Assembly (NCBI GenBank): GCA_940671915.1
Contig: CALNVZ010000429.1
Span: 1-64,000 of the forward strand
Length of the DNA stretch: 64,000 nucleotides
Source: Paracentrotus lividus
Taxonomy: Eukaryota > Echinodermata > Echinoidea > Camarodonta > Echinidae
Reading direction: 5' to 3'
Part shown: piece after piece, positions 34,780 through 43,983 of the stretch
Layout: each line of letters begins with the position of its first letter
Position numbering within the stretch: the first letter of the stretch is position 1
Position numbers and translations under genes: made by a program
The notes under the pieces: model-generated
Databases searched by the model: none
What the model was told of the DNA's origin: nothing
The model's input: the letters and a program-made list of their open reading frames with translations, nothing else

Positions 34780-35077
34780 AACATGACAGGGACCCCAAGC
34801 ATACGGCGAAGCATATTAAAGCATTATTTTAGCAGAAACTTGTTAAGAAGCTAGAAAAGGCACCTCTGATCCCAGATTTAATCCCTATTTTGTACATTAG
34901 AGGTAATCTGGAGCGACAGCGCCCTCAAGACTCACCATCAAACCTCCAGCAGCTCCAGGACACGCTCCAGCGAACTTGGAATCGTATTGACGGTGAAATG
35001 AGCGCTAAATTGGTCGACAGTATGCCAATTAGGTTGATGACTGCCCTGGAAGCACAAGAAGGCCCACCAAAATTTTA
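34780..35077 (+). pseudogene. C-terminal Tc1-type transposase fragment, plus strand
   Basis: The plus frame includes RDPKHTAKHIKA, then after a stop IRGNLERQRPQDSPSNLQQL, RTWNRIDGEMSAKLVDSMP and a stop at 35077. This is the DPKHT-to-end part of a Tc1 transposase; the glutamate-motif region is eroded (DLIPILYIRG). It is the mirror-image partner of the minus-strand fragment at 31840-32506, so the element is a head-to-head duplication of Tc1 3' halves. Confidence 0.75.
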
Positions 35078-35711
35078 AACATTCTTTTAAAAACTTATCT
35101 TCTGAAGAGTACAACTAAAATTGCAAATGGCGGCCTAGAACTTCCGAGACTGATGAAACATATAAGATTTAGGGTTCTGGTGATGGAGACATTACCTACC
35201 ATCTGATATATGTAGTAATTGCAATTTCAAACCAACATCGATTTGTTTAATTTCTTTTTTTCAAAGTGTACAAATAATTTTTGGGGACACTGTATGTTAG
35301 ATATCGACCTGTTCTCTAATTTTAAAGAATAGTTTTCTTCTCAGCTAAGCCAATGGAAGCGCTGGCTAATTACAGCCACCGATCGATACTTCTGTATATC
35401 TCCAGATACATCAGGGTTTTTGTTTGTGCGCGCCCATGTTAGAAAATCGCTCACACCTTGCGCTGATCCATTGAATTGTCATGGGCTAACAATAAAAGAA
35501 GTACAAAGGAAGATCAGCGAAACCGAAAAATCTAAAAATCGCTGATGGTAACTTGTATACACTGGTTGACGCAATTCTTCTTGAGTGCCTGAGAAATATA
35601 TCTATTTAAAAGGCTTCTTTATTAAATATATCAAATAGTTATGACATGTGTTTCCCGTCCATGAGTGTTTTAGACGAGACCCGGGTATACCCGGTTCCCG
35701 CTCTCGACGGT

Positions 35712-36350
35712 TTAAAAGTCAATGATTTATTATAGTGATTTGTTTAATAAAGTATTTAGTAACTCATCAGCTTTAACTTGAGATATTGCTTACGTCCAAA
35801 TTGTCATCGCTCAAAGAGTAAGGGCCATTTGAATGTGGAAGGTACACAACACACTTTTTCCAAGTTTTTGGTTTGCAGGTTACCAAACGACCTTTTGAAA
35901 GTAGTTGATGTCATTGGGTCTTATTCAGCAAGTTTCAATGAAATGTTATCTCCTTTGCTAAAGTGGATTTTTCTTTGGCAGTGGGATGCGTTCTCGATTA
36001 TGAGTCTCTAGAGCCGGGGTGAGATCGCCGCGACATCTCCTGAGTCTCCTGGAAGTCGCGAGAGGACTAAACAAATGTCAAACATGCTCAATCTTATAGT
36101 AAACTTCTTTCAGAGGTGAGCAAGTCTCTGTGACGTCTCTGCGGGGTTGCCGCGAAGTCCCCTAAGTATCAATAATGAGCTTTCGGGAACACTACGGTAG
36201 GTAACAAGACGGTGGGTTTAATCGACCGTACTGGCCTCGCACTCGCACTACCGTCGTGACTTGTAAGTGCTTTTGCAGTCTGCGAAGACGACGGTGAATA
36301 GCATTTCTGTGTATCTCCTCTTTATTTCTTCTTCTTTAAACCAATTCCTA
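35712..36350. other. No gene recognised; CGTCTCC-type words near 36010-36160
   Basis: GAGATCGCCGCGACATCTCC and similar GACGTCTC words at 36015-36150 recall the interior of the 5405-5670 MITE family, but no clear ends are seen. Confidence 0.45.
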
Positions 36351-36824
36351 CACTGTAAAAAAAAAAATGAGTAAAATCTTACCCAATGCTGAGCAAAAAG
36401 GTAACTCGCGTGAAATTGAGTAAAAAATATTACTCATGCAGTAGAGCCAAAGTTACTCAGAAAAGAGTTCTTTTAGTCATCTATGTATCATTCCTAGCTT
36501 CGAAAGGAGTAAACAATTAGTTTACTCATTTTCTTGCGAGTTACCTTTTTACTAGCTCTGTTAAGCATAAACAAAATTTACTCCGTTGGGAGTAAAGCAT
36601 TAAGTTTACTCATTTTCTTGCGAGTTACCTTTTTACTCTGTTAAGAGTAAACAAAATTTACTCGCTGGGACTAAAGCATATTTATGTTTACTCATTTTCT
36701 TGCGCGTTATCTTTTTACTAGCTCTGTTAAGCGTAAACAAAATTTACCTCGTTGGGAGTAAAGCATTAGTTTACTCATTTTCTTGCGAGGTACCTTTTTT
36801 TTTTTTTTTTTTTTTTTTACAGTG
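36351..36824. mobile_element. 474-bp TA-flanked MITE with internal tandem repeats
   Basis: CACTGTAAAAAAAA at 36351 is mirrored by TTTTTTTTACAGTG ending at 36824, with TA on both sides. Inside, a unit containing AAACAAAATTTACTCGTTGG, AGTAAAGCATTA and GTTTACTCATTTTCTTGCG is repeated about four times (36500-36795). Confidence 0.8.
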
Positions 36825-37870
36825 TATGTATTTCTTTGTTTTGTCTTTCTGATACCTTCTTTCTATCGTTTTTAATGTATTACTCTGTGTTGTCTTTCCT
36901 ACTTTCTTCTATCATTTCCTATGTATTTCTTTGTTTTATCCTTCTTTCCTTTTCTCTCCAATAAATTATTATGTATTTCTTTGTTTTATCTTTCTTTCTC
37001 TTCTCTTCAATCATTTCTTATGTATTTCTTTGTTTCATTCTTCTTTCCTGTTCTCTCCTATACATTTTTATGTATTTCTTTGTTTATCCTTCTTTTCTCT
37101 TCTCTTCAATCATTTCTATGTATTTTTTGTTTTTATCCTTCTTTCCTATAAATTGTTATGTATTTCTTTGTTTATCCTTCTTTCCTCTTCTCTCCTATAA
37201 ATTGTTATGTATTTCGTTGTTTTATCCTTCTTTTCTCTTCTCTCTCCTATAAATCTTAAGTATTTTATGTTTTATCCTTCTTTTCTCTTCTCTTCAAGCA
37301 TTTCTTATGTATTCCTCTGTTTTATCCTTCTTTCCTCTTCTCTCCTATAAATGTTTATGTATTCTTTGTTTTATCCTTTTTTCATCTTCTCTCCTATAAA
37401 TTCTTATGTATTCTTTGTTTTGTCCTTCTTTCTTCTTTACTCATATAATTATTATGTATTTCTTTGTTTTATCTTCTTTCTTTCTTCCTCCTATGAATTC
37501 TTATGTATTCTTTGTTTATCTTCTTTCCTCATCTCTCCTATAATGTTTATGTATTTATTTGTTTTATCCTTCTTTCCTCTTCTCTCCTGTAATTTAATGT
37601 ATTTCTTTGTTTTATCCTTCTTTCCTCTTCTCTCCTATAATATTTATGCATTTCTTTTGTTTTATCCTTCTTTTTTCTTCTCCTCAATCATTTCTTATGT
37701 ATTTCTTTGTTTTATCCTTCTTTCCCCTCTTCATTTCTTATGTATTTTTTTTTTTGTTTTATCCTTCTTTCCTCTCCTCTCCTATAAATGTTTCTGTATT
37801 TCTTTGTTTTATCCCTCTTTCCTCTTCTCTTCAATCATTTCTTATGTATTTCTTTGTTTTTTCCTTTAAC
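36825..37870. repeat. Pyrimidine-rich tandem array, unit about 49 bp, about 21 copies
   Basis: The word TATGTATTTCTTTGTTTTAT followed by CCTTCTTTCCTCTTCTCT and a variable CCTATAAAT or CAATCATTTC joint recurs every 48-50 bp from about 36830 to 37870. The 172-codon and smaller ORFs here, full of CISLFYPSF-like words, are by-products of the repeat. Confidence 0.93.
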
Positions 37871-37881
37871 TTTCATTGCTA

Positions 37882-38868
37882 GGGTAGATGTAGGGAATAC
37901 CGGACAGTGGGGAATATCGGACGGTCACCACATGTCCAGCCCTAGCTGCCAACATAAGATCAACTGAGTTGAAATACCGGCATCTTTTGGTCAGGTGGTC
38001 TGTCTGGGAAGGTTGAATGCTGTATTCGACAACAACAAGTGAGAAATCTCCGAGAAAATTACCACAATCTGTCAAGGTAGGAAAATTTGCAGCCTGAAAA
38101 AATGGCCTGATGTAAAAATTGACATTTTAGAGAATGTGATGGTATAAAAATAGAATTGGGGCATGACCTCTATTTCATGCATTATGGACATGTGTGGAGG
38201 GTGGGCCAAACGTGTATGAGTGTTTGCACTGTACAAAGCCTGTGTATTGGGGTGGCAGTGTGTTGAAAAGTGTTAGTCAGTCATTTTTTTGTGTAGGGAA
38301 TACCGGACACCACATGGACGGTTGTTTGTTTTACTTCCGGGTTGAGTTGCTAAGCATGTAGATCAAATATTAAGTTGCATATATAATGTATTATATTTTA
38401 TTTATTAAATTGTTTGACAATTTTGAAATGTTCTATTACTTTTTATTATTATTGTGATATGTCATGATCTACATGAGATATAAAGTTATTCTGAGTGTTT
38501 TGAAATTGTGTAGTAAAATGCATATAATCTTTTAAAAATGAATAATGTTATAAAATATCAATACAAACATGTTAAGTTGATGGTTTACAGTCAAATCAGT
38601 GCTTCCAGACAGATCTTTATACAAAAAAAGGGTAAAAGCATACTGTCCGGTATTTCCTACACTGTAGGGAATGCCGGACAATTTACGATGACGTCATTAT
38701 TTGCATATAACTGCCTCAACAAATATTTGATTACCTCAATTTTTTTTTGGAAAATAAAGTTGAATGATGTAGCTAAGCAATGAGAATCTTTTTCTTTTGT
38801 GATTTTATTGTTTTCATGTGCTAATCAAGCAAATGAGCTTAAGTGGCCGGTATTCCCTACATCTACCC
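37882..38868. mobile_element. 987-bp TA-flanked element with iterated GGGAATACCGGACA words
   Basis: GGGTAGATGTAGGGAATACC at 37882 is mirrored by GGTATTCCCTACATCTACCC ending at 38868; TA on each side. GGGAATACCGGAC or its complement recurs inside at about 37910, 38295, 38645 and 38667. Interior words (TGATGTAAAAATTGACATTT, AGAATGTGATGGT) match the 44778-45761 element. Confidence 0.85.
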
Positions 38869-39069
38869 TATTATAACATTTCTTCCTTCCATTTGCGATT
38901 TATCATTGAAATGTATTTCTTTGATTTTATGTGACAATTTGGACGTAAGCAGTGTCTCAAATTAAAGCTGACAAGTTACCTAATATTTTTGTTAAAAAAA
39001 TCACAAGAATAATCCATGTACTTTTGAAATGACTGACCTTTGAACTTTGGTTACCTTTTTGAAGGAAGA

Positions 39070-40160
39070 CACTGTATCGTTTATGCCCACTACGTCCAAT
39101 GCCATTTCGTCCAATAGCCATGTCGTCCAATGCCAATCGGTCCAAAGTCATTTGGTCCAAAAGCCATTTGGTCCAATACCCCTTTGGTCCACTGCACATT
39201 TGGTCAAATACCCATTTTGTCCAATAACCGTTATGGTGGGGGCAGGCGCGGATCCAGGAGGCGCTGGGGACCGCACCCCCCACCCCCGTAATAAAAAATA
39301 AATTAATAAATAAATTAATAAATAAAAGGGGGAAATACGAAGAAACCGACGACCGAGCCGATTAATATGAACCTTATCCCTATGGCCCATACAAATTTAA
39401 TGCCTACACCCGCCCCCCCCCCCCCCCATTTTTTTTTGCAACGCGCCGTGCCAGAGTGACAAGAAAAGAAAAAAAGGTGTACTTCATGACTTTATTGATA
39501 TGGAATATATTCATATTCATTTAATATTCTAAATGAGCTGTCTTTTGGTTTTTTTTAAGTAAATGTTTATTGCTCTCCCTCTCTCTCTCTCCCTCTCTCT
39601 TGCACAATGCGTCAGTTAATTACGACATTGAATTATTAGCATTTATTTTTAAAAATGTGTAGTCCATGAAATTGTAACCCTTTTGCTGTCGTTTGTTTTG
39701 TTTTTGATTTTTAAACAATTGAATGGCATGCAAGAAATAATTGTTTTAACACAAAAATGTAATTCAATTTTCAATTTTGAGATCTGAGGAGAAAATGATT
39801 GTATTTTGTATATCTGATATGAGGAAAGTCGGCAGTGTTCACAAAAGGGGTGAATAATGTGGGGTTGGTGTATGAGATGCAAGAGCCGAGGGTAAGGCAT
39901 GAACACCTGTTATTGCCTGCAAAGATTATACACATTGGACCAAATGGGTATTTGACCCAATGGGCATTGGACCAAATGGCAATTGGACCAAGTGGCTATT
40001 GGACCAAATGCAAATTAGACCAACTGGCAATTCGACCAAGTGGCTATTGGACCATATGGCTTTTTGACCAAATGGCATTGGACCGATTGGCATTAGGCGA
40101 CATGGCTATTGGACGAAATAGCATCGGATGTAGTGGCGGGGTATACCCACTGTATAGGTT
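39070..40160. mobile_element. 1.1-kb fold-back element with minisatellite arms
   Basis: The left arm (39070-39235) repeats a 15-16-bp unit such as CATTTGGTCCAATAGC; the right arm (39930-40135) repeats the complement (ATTGGACCAAATGGCT). Outer ends match imperfectly (CACTGTAT with GCCCACTACGTCCAATG). The loop holds a GCGGATCCAGG MITE remnant (39246), C runs and a CT microsatellite (39580). Confidence 0.75.
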
Positions 40161-40519
40161 CAAAAAAGGTCATTTAGGGTCAAATTTGTGGCCGAAATAG
40201 AATAAAAATGGTTAAAGCAGCTTTATTCGTGTTGTACTGTTAACCACTTTACTGTTGCATGGTGCTCATTGCACAATACGGGTACTTATTTATTTATTCA
40301 TTGAAAAATTGTATTCAGGATAAAAATACATGATCAGCCAGAAGCTGTTTCATGATTGGGACCTGATTGGGACATATACATAATAACGAAATGCAAAACG
40401 AGTAAATCATACGCGATAAAATTAATAATACAACAACATAAGCAATAATAATTTAATTATTAAAAGGTAAATTTGTATATTAAAAGAGAGGGGGAGATAG
40501 AAAGAGAAAGTGATAGAGA

Positions 40520-40537
40520 AGACAGAGAGAGAGAGAG

Positions 40538-40571
<34 letters not shown>
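40520..40571. repeat. (GA)n microsatellite
   Basis: AGAGAG run just left of the TA element at 40596; shorter GA runs are at 41311-41334 and 41510-41525. Confidence 0.9.
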
Positions 40572-40575
<4 letters not shown>

Positions 40576-41429
40576 AAGAAATTAATGGAAAATTAGGGGA
40601 GACCGGGGACAATTTTAACAGAGGCTTCCATTCCTAGCAGAAACACGCTAAGCGTAAACAGTTTTAACGGTTATTTGAATCTTTTACAGCAAAAAAAAAA
40701 TAAATAAATAAATAAATAAAAAATTATTGAGCAGGAAAATAATATCACACACTACCCAATGTTTTTCTTCTGGACAAATATGTGGTTGAGCTATGGCTGT
40801 CATTTTCATTTATTTAGAAATGATATTTTTAGGCCTGTATTTTGCTCAAATTTCACCGATGAATACCTGAGCTAAGATAGAAAAACAAATCTCTCTAAAT
40901 ATGGTCGCTCACCTCAGGGGCAAAAGTAACAATAGGGTTACCTAAAGAACGTTTGCCCGTACCTAGCCCCTGGACAAAGCAGCGCGCTACCATAGCCCGC
41001 ACAGAGAACATACACTGTTGCAAAGGGGTCTTCCCACGGGTCCTCGATCCCGCGAGTCCGAGTATTTTCCCACGAGTCCTCGATCCCTCGAGTCCTCGGG
41101 CCCACGAGGCCGAGTATTTTTCCCAAGAGTCCTCGGTCCCACGAGTACTCGGTCCCACGGTTCCTCGGTCCCACGAGTCATCGGTGCCACGAGGCCGAGT
41201 ATTTTATTATGATTTATACTTGAGTAGCACCATGCTACTCTGAGGGGGCCCACGGGGCAGTAGCCCAGGATGGGGGAAAAGGGGAGCCGCAAAGGATGAA
41301 AGGAAATAGAAGAGAGAGAGAGAGAGAGAGAGAAAAGGAATGAAAGGAGAGAAAGAGGAAAAAAGTGGGCGGGGTAAGAAGACAAAGAGGAAAAAGGGCA
41401 AAAGACAAAAGACAACTAAAAAAAATCAA

Positions 41430-41488
<59 letters not shown>

Positions 41489-42425
41489 AGGGAATAAAGA
41501 AGAGCCGGAGAGAGAGAGAGAGAGAAAAAGGGAATAATAATAATAATAATAATAATACAAAAATGAATTAGGTGCCTGAGCCCGATTTCGTCTCCTCAAA
41601 ATTAAAATAACATGCGAACAGAAAGCTTTGAGGCTAAATGAACAGAATCTTGCCACATAAGAATCATAATAAATACTCAATTGAAGAGTAGTTTGCAAAA
41701 ATGTTATTTACAAACCATTACAAATCATGTGCAGGTGTCAGTTTTGCGAAAAATATTGCAAAGTGCCCCAACTAACAACCCCTATTTTTTTTTTTTTAAA
41801 TTGAGGTATTGTAGTGGAAAAAGTACTTAAGTCTACCATTGTAGCGGAAGAATTATTTAAGTCCAAGATATGGTTTATTGATTATCGGAAATTGATAAGC
41901 ACGAAATTACTAAAATTTGGCATATATTATTCTTTTGTGGCAACAATCAACTCCACCAAGTTTGAATTTGAAATTTCAAAAAATGTGAGTTGAGGAGTAT
42001 TATGAAATATTCAAACGCTTGTATCTCAGAACTAGTATTATGTGACTTAAGTAGTTCTTCCACTGCACTCTTCAATTGTTAACGAAGGTTAACAAAAAAC
42101 ATGTTGGACCCGAAGGGAATGGAATTGGGAGGGGGGGGGAGTTATTCTGCAAAATATAGCGATAACTTCATACATCTCTAGTAGATAAAAGTAATTTAAG
42201 CCGATTTATTGTATTGTAAAGATTTGTCCACTCTGCAAATATTGTTATATTAAAAATGCAATTATAAGTATAAATACAATTAAAATAAAATGTACGATTA
42301 ATAGACTAATAGAAATAGAGCTCTATGAAGAAAAAATGATTAATAATAATTTCCCTGGAAATATTAAAATAAGTATACGCCTAAATATACATACAAATAT
42401 AATAAAAAGCAAATAGTCGAGACTA

Positions 42426-42570
42426 TGCATTTACGCCAAGTTCTTTATTCATTTCTTCTCCAATTTTTTTTCAGAACCTGCGTCTTTGTTACAATAATTA
42501 TATTCCTGACGAAGACGCAGGTGCGTCGAAAATTTGACATGAAATGAATATAGAAATCGGCGTAAATGCA
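42426..42570. repeat. Inverted-repeat unit with a hammerhead-like core
   Basis: TGCATTTACGCC at 42426 is mirrored by GGCGTAAATGCA ending at 42570. Inside, CTGACGA (42506-42512), GACGC-AGGT-GCGTC and GAAAA occur in the order of a hammerhead core (CUGANGA, stem II, GAAA). No acceptable cleavage triplet or stem I is obvious, so this may be a degenerate motif. Confidence 0.4.
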
Positions 42571-42987
42571 TTATCCCGCCTATTTGTTTTTTGTTTGATT
42601 TTGTTTTTTTTATGACTGCCAATAGATGAGACTCTATGTTGTTTAAAATATAATGAATAATATAAATAATTAATTTGGATTTTAATGATAATGATAATAA
42701 TAATCAACAAATAAATAAATAAAAATAATAACAATAACAAGCGCGAGCGAAAATTGTTAGAGTTCCATGGAAGAAAAATTAGTGTGGAAAGCCCATTTCA
42801 GCTTTAAAAAGAAAAAAATAATAATAAAAAACATAATCATCACCCGCGAAAGTATTACGATCTCTTAACTTCGATATTAGATTTGAATGTAAATCATTTC
42901 ATAAGGATGTAATTAGGATTTCTCAAGGATGTAAATCTTAATTTTTCATGTAAAACCAAAGAACTACATTGTTTAAAAATATATATA

Positions 42988-43418
42988 TTTCGCGGAGATG
43001 GATTTGAGACGGAATTAGGACTACTTTTAAATATGTTAGACTAGTTGTGAGACGGTTTTAAAACTTGTCACGGAGACGTCTCCAATACCCCTTTCCGTTG
43101 CGGAGAAGCCTCCTACATATTTATTTTGTTATTCATTTATTTATTTATTTATTTATTTATTATTATTTTTTTTTATCGCGGCGACGTCTCTGAGACGCAG
43201 TGGCGGATTCGGGTGAGGGTGCGCAGGGGACGCGCCCCCTGTAATTTGAAAACCGCTTATGACCGTACATGTTAAAAACAGAAAATTTGGGTGGCACCCC
43301 CCCCCCCTCCCCCTCATCTTGTAATCCTGGACCCGTCACTACTGAGAAGGATTAGGGACTACTTTAGACGTAGTCCCAAATCAGTCTCAAACCGTCTCCG
43401 CAAAATGAGATGCCACCA
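42988..43418. mobile_element. Relative of the 5405 MITE, interrupted by a CAGTGGCGG MITE
   Basis: Shares CGCGGAGA, GAGACGG, GTCACGGAGACGTCTCC and the right-end words ACCGTCTCCGCAAAATGAGA and TGCCACCAT with the 5405-5670 family. The left end is eroded. A 147-bp hAT-like MITE (43198-43344) is inserted. Confidence 0.65.
43198..43344. mobile_element. 147-bp hAT-like MITE, same family as 6465-6614
   Basis: CAGTGGCGGATTCGGG at 43198 and CCTGGACCCGTCACTACTG ending at 43344. AGACG and AGAAG flank it (5 bp, one mismatch). The middle (GCGCCCCCTGTAATTTGAAA, then a C run) matches the 6465 element. Confidence 0.7.
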
Positions 43419-43983
43419 TTATTCGCCATGCTAGTGCCCATGGCATTAACCACATACACTTTTCAAAATGTTTCATCGATGTTGAAAAACATCCTGATAG
43501 GAGAAAATATGATATGAACAAAAAAATCGTCCTCGTGGGACCGAGGACTCGTGGACCCTCCCCGTTGCAATAACTCCGTGCCTTGCATTTAGCAAGTTGA
43601 AAATATAATGTAACTTGGTTCAAGCATTTTAATGTTTTATTATAAGAAGCTAATGTGGATAATGCTGTTTAAATCTTTGATCTGTCATGTGCATACCCTT
43701 GATAATTAAAAACAAAATGTTACAATTTCATGTGGGACAATTGCCCCATACGTGTGTTACAATTGCCCCGGGTTCTGGGGGCAATTGTAACACTCAACCC
43801 CTTGTTTTTAAATGATAATGGCTTCAAAATAAATAGTTTTACTTAACCCAAACCAATTCATATCTCGAGCTAATATATCAAAATTTCGTTTTACTTAATT
43901 TTAAGCAAGTATTTACCTATAATAAAGTTGATAAGTCAAATTTGGAAAAAAAAAGGGTTACAATTGTCCCCTTGTCTCCCCTA

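Larger units (their letters stand above)
31328..35292. mobile_element. Tc1/mariner-like palindromic element in piggyBac-like copy B
   Basis: CAGTGTCCCAAAAAATTATT at 31328 is mirrored by the right end (complement CAGTGTCCCCAAAAATTATT) at 35292, with TA on both sides. Copy A has the empty target near 21900. Inside are two Tc1-type transposase fragments in opposite orientation, a hairpin at about 31720-31822 (both arms contain TTGCAAATGGCAGCCTAGAA or its complement), and a CACTG element inserted at 32507-34551. Without that insertion the element is about 1.9 kb. Confidence 0.8.
30663..35711. mobile_element. TTAA-flanked piggyBac-like element, copy B (interrupted by Tc1-like DNA)
   Basis: TTAA precedes CCGGTGACGACG at 30663 and follows TCTCGACGG at about 35711. 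The left part (30663-31327) and right part (35293-35711) match copy A at 20461-22449. The middle, 31328-35292, is a later insertion. The right end keeps the GACCCGGGTATACCCGGTTC hairpin. Confidence 0.7.
41018..43570. mobile_element. Nested fold-back element with TTGCAA ends and CCTCGGTCCCACGAG minisatellite arms
   Basis: TTGCAAAGGGG at 41018 is mirrored by CCCCGTTGCAA ending at 43570. Next to the left end a 16-bp unit like TCCTCGGTCCCACGAG is repeated about nine times (41034-41190); the complementary CGTGGGACCGAGGACTCG occurs at the right (43534). Inside are a 56-bp A run (41431-41486), an (AAT)n tract and smaller MITEs. Confidence 0.65.
40596..43981. mobile_element. 3.4-kb TA-flanked element, GGGGAGACCGGGGACAATT ends, containing other insertions
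   Basis: GGGGAGACCGGGGACAATTT at 40596 is mirrored by AATTGTCCCCTTGTCTCCCC ending at 43981, with TA on both sides. TTACAATTGCCCC-type words are repeated near the right end (43735-43795). The inside is mostly a second inverted-repeat element (41018-43570) and smaller MITEs. Same end style as 29166-29996. Confidence 0.8.

Noticed and set aside
36825..37870. CRISPR-like array
   Set aside because: Units are contiguous and degenerate without unique spacers, and the genome is clearly eukaryotic.
36921..37882. Overlapping ORFs up to 172 codons with CISLFYPSF-like repeats resembling a membrane protein
   Set aside because: Every ORF is a frame of the 49-bp tandem array; hydrophobicity is a by-product of its T-rich composition.
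38957..40200. Repeat proteins rich in YWTKWLLDQM or similar
   Set aside because: Frames of the TTTGGTCCAATAGC minisatellite arms; no start or splice context.
40895..41243. ORFs with repeated SRTRG or SSVPR words
   Set aside because: CCTCGGTCCCACGAG minisatellite read in several frames on both strands.
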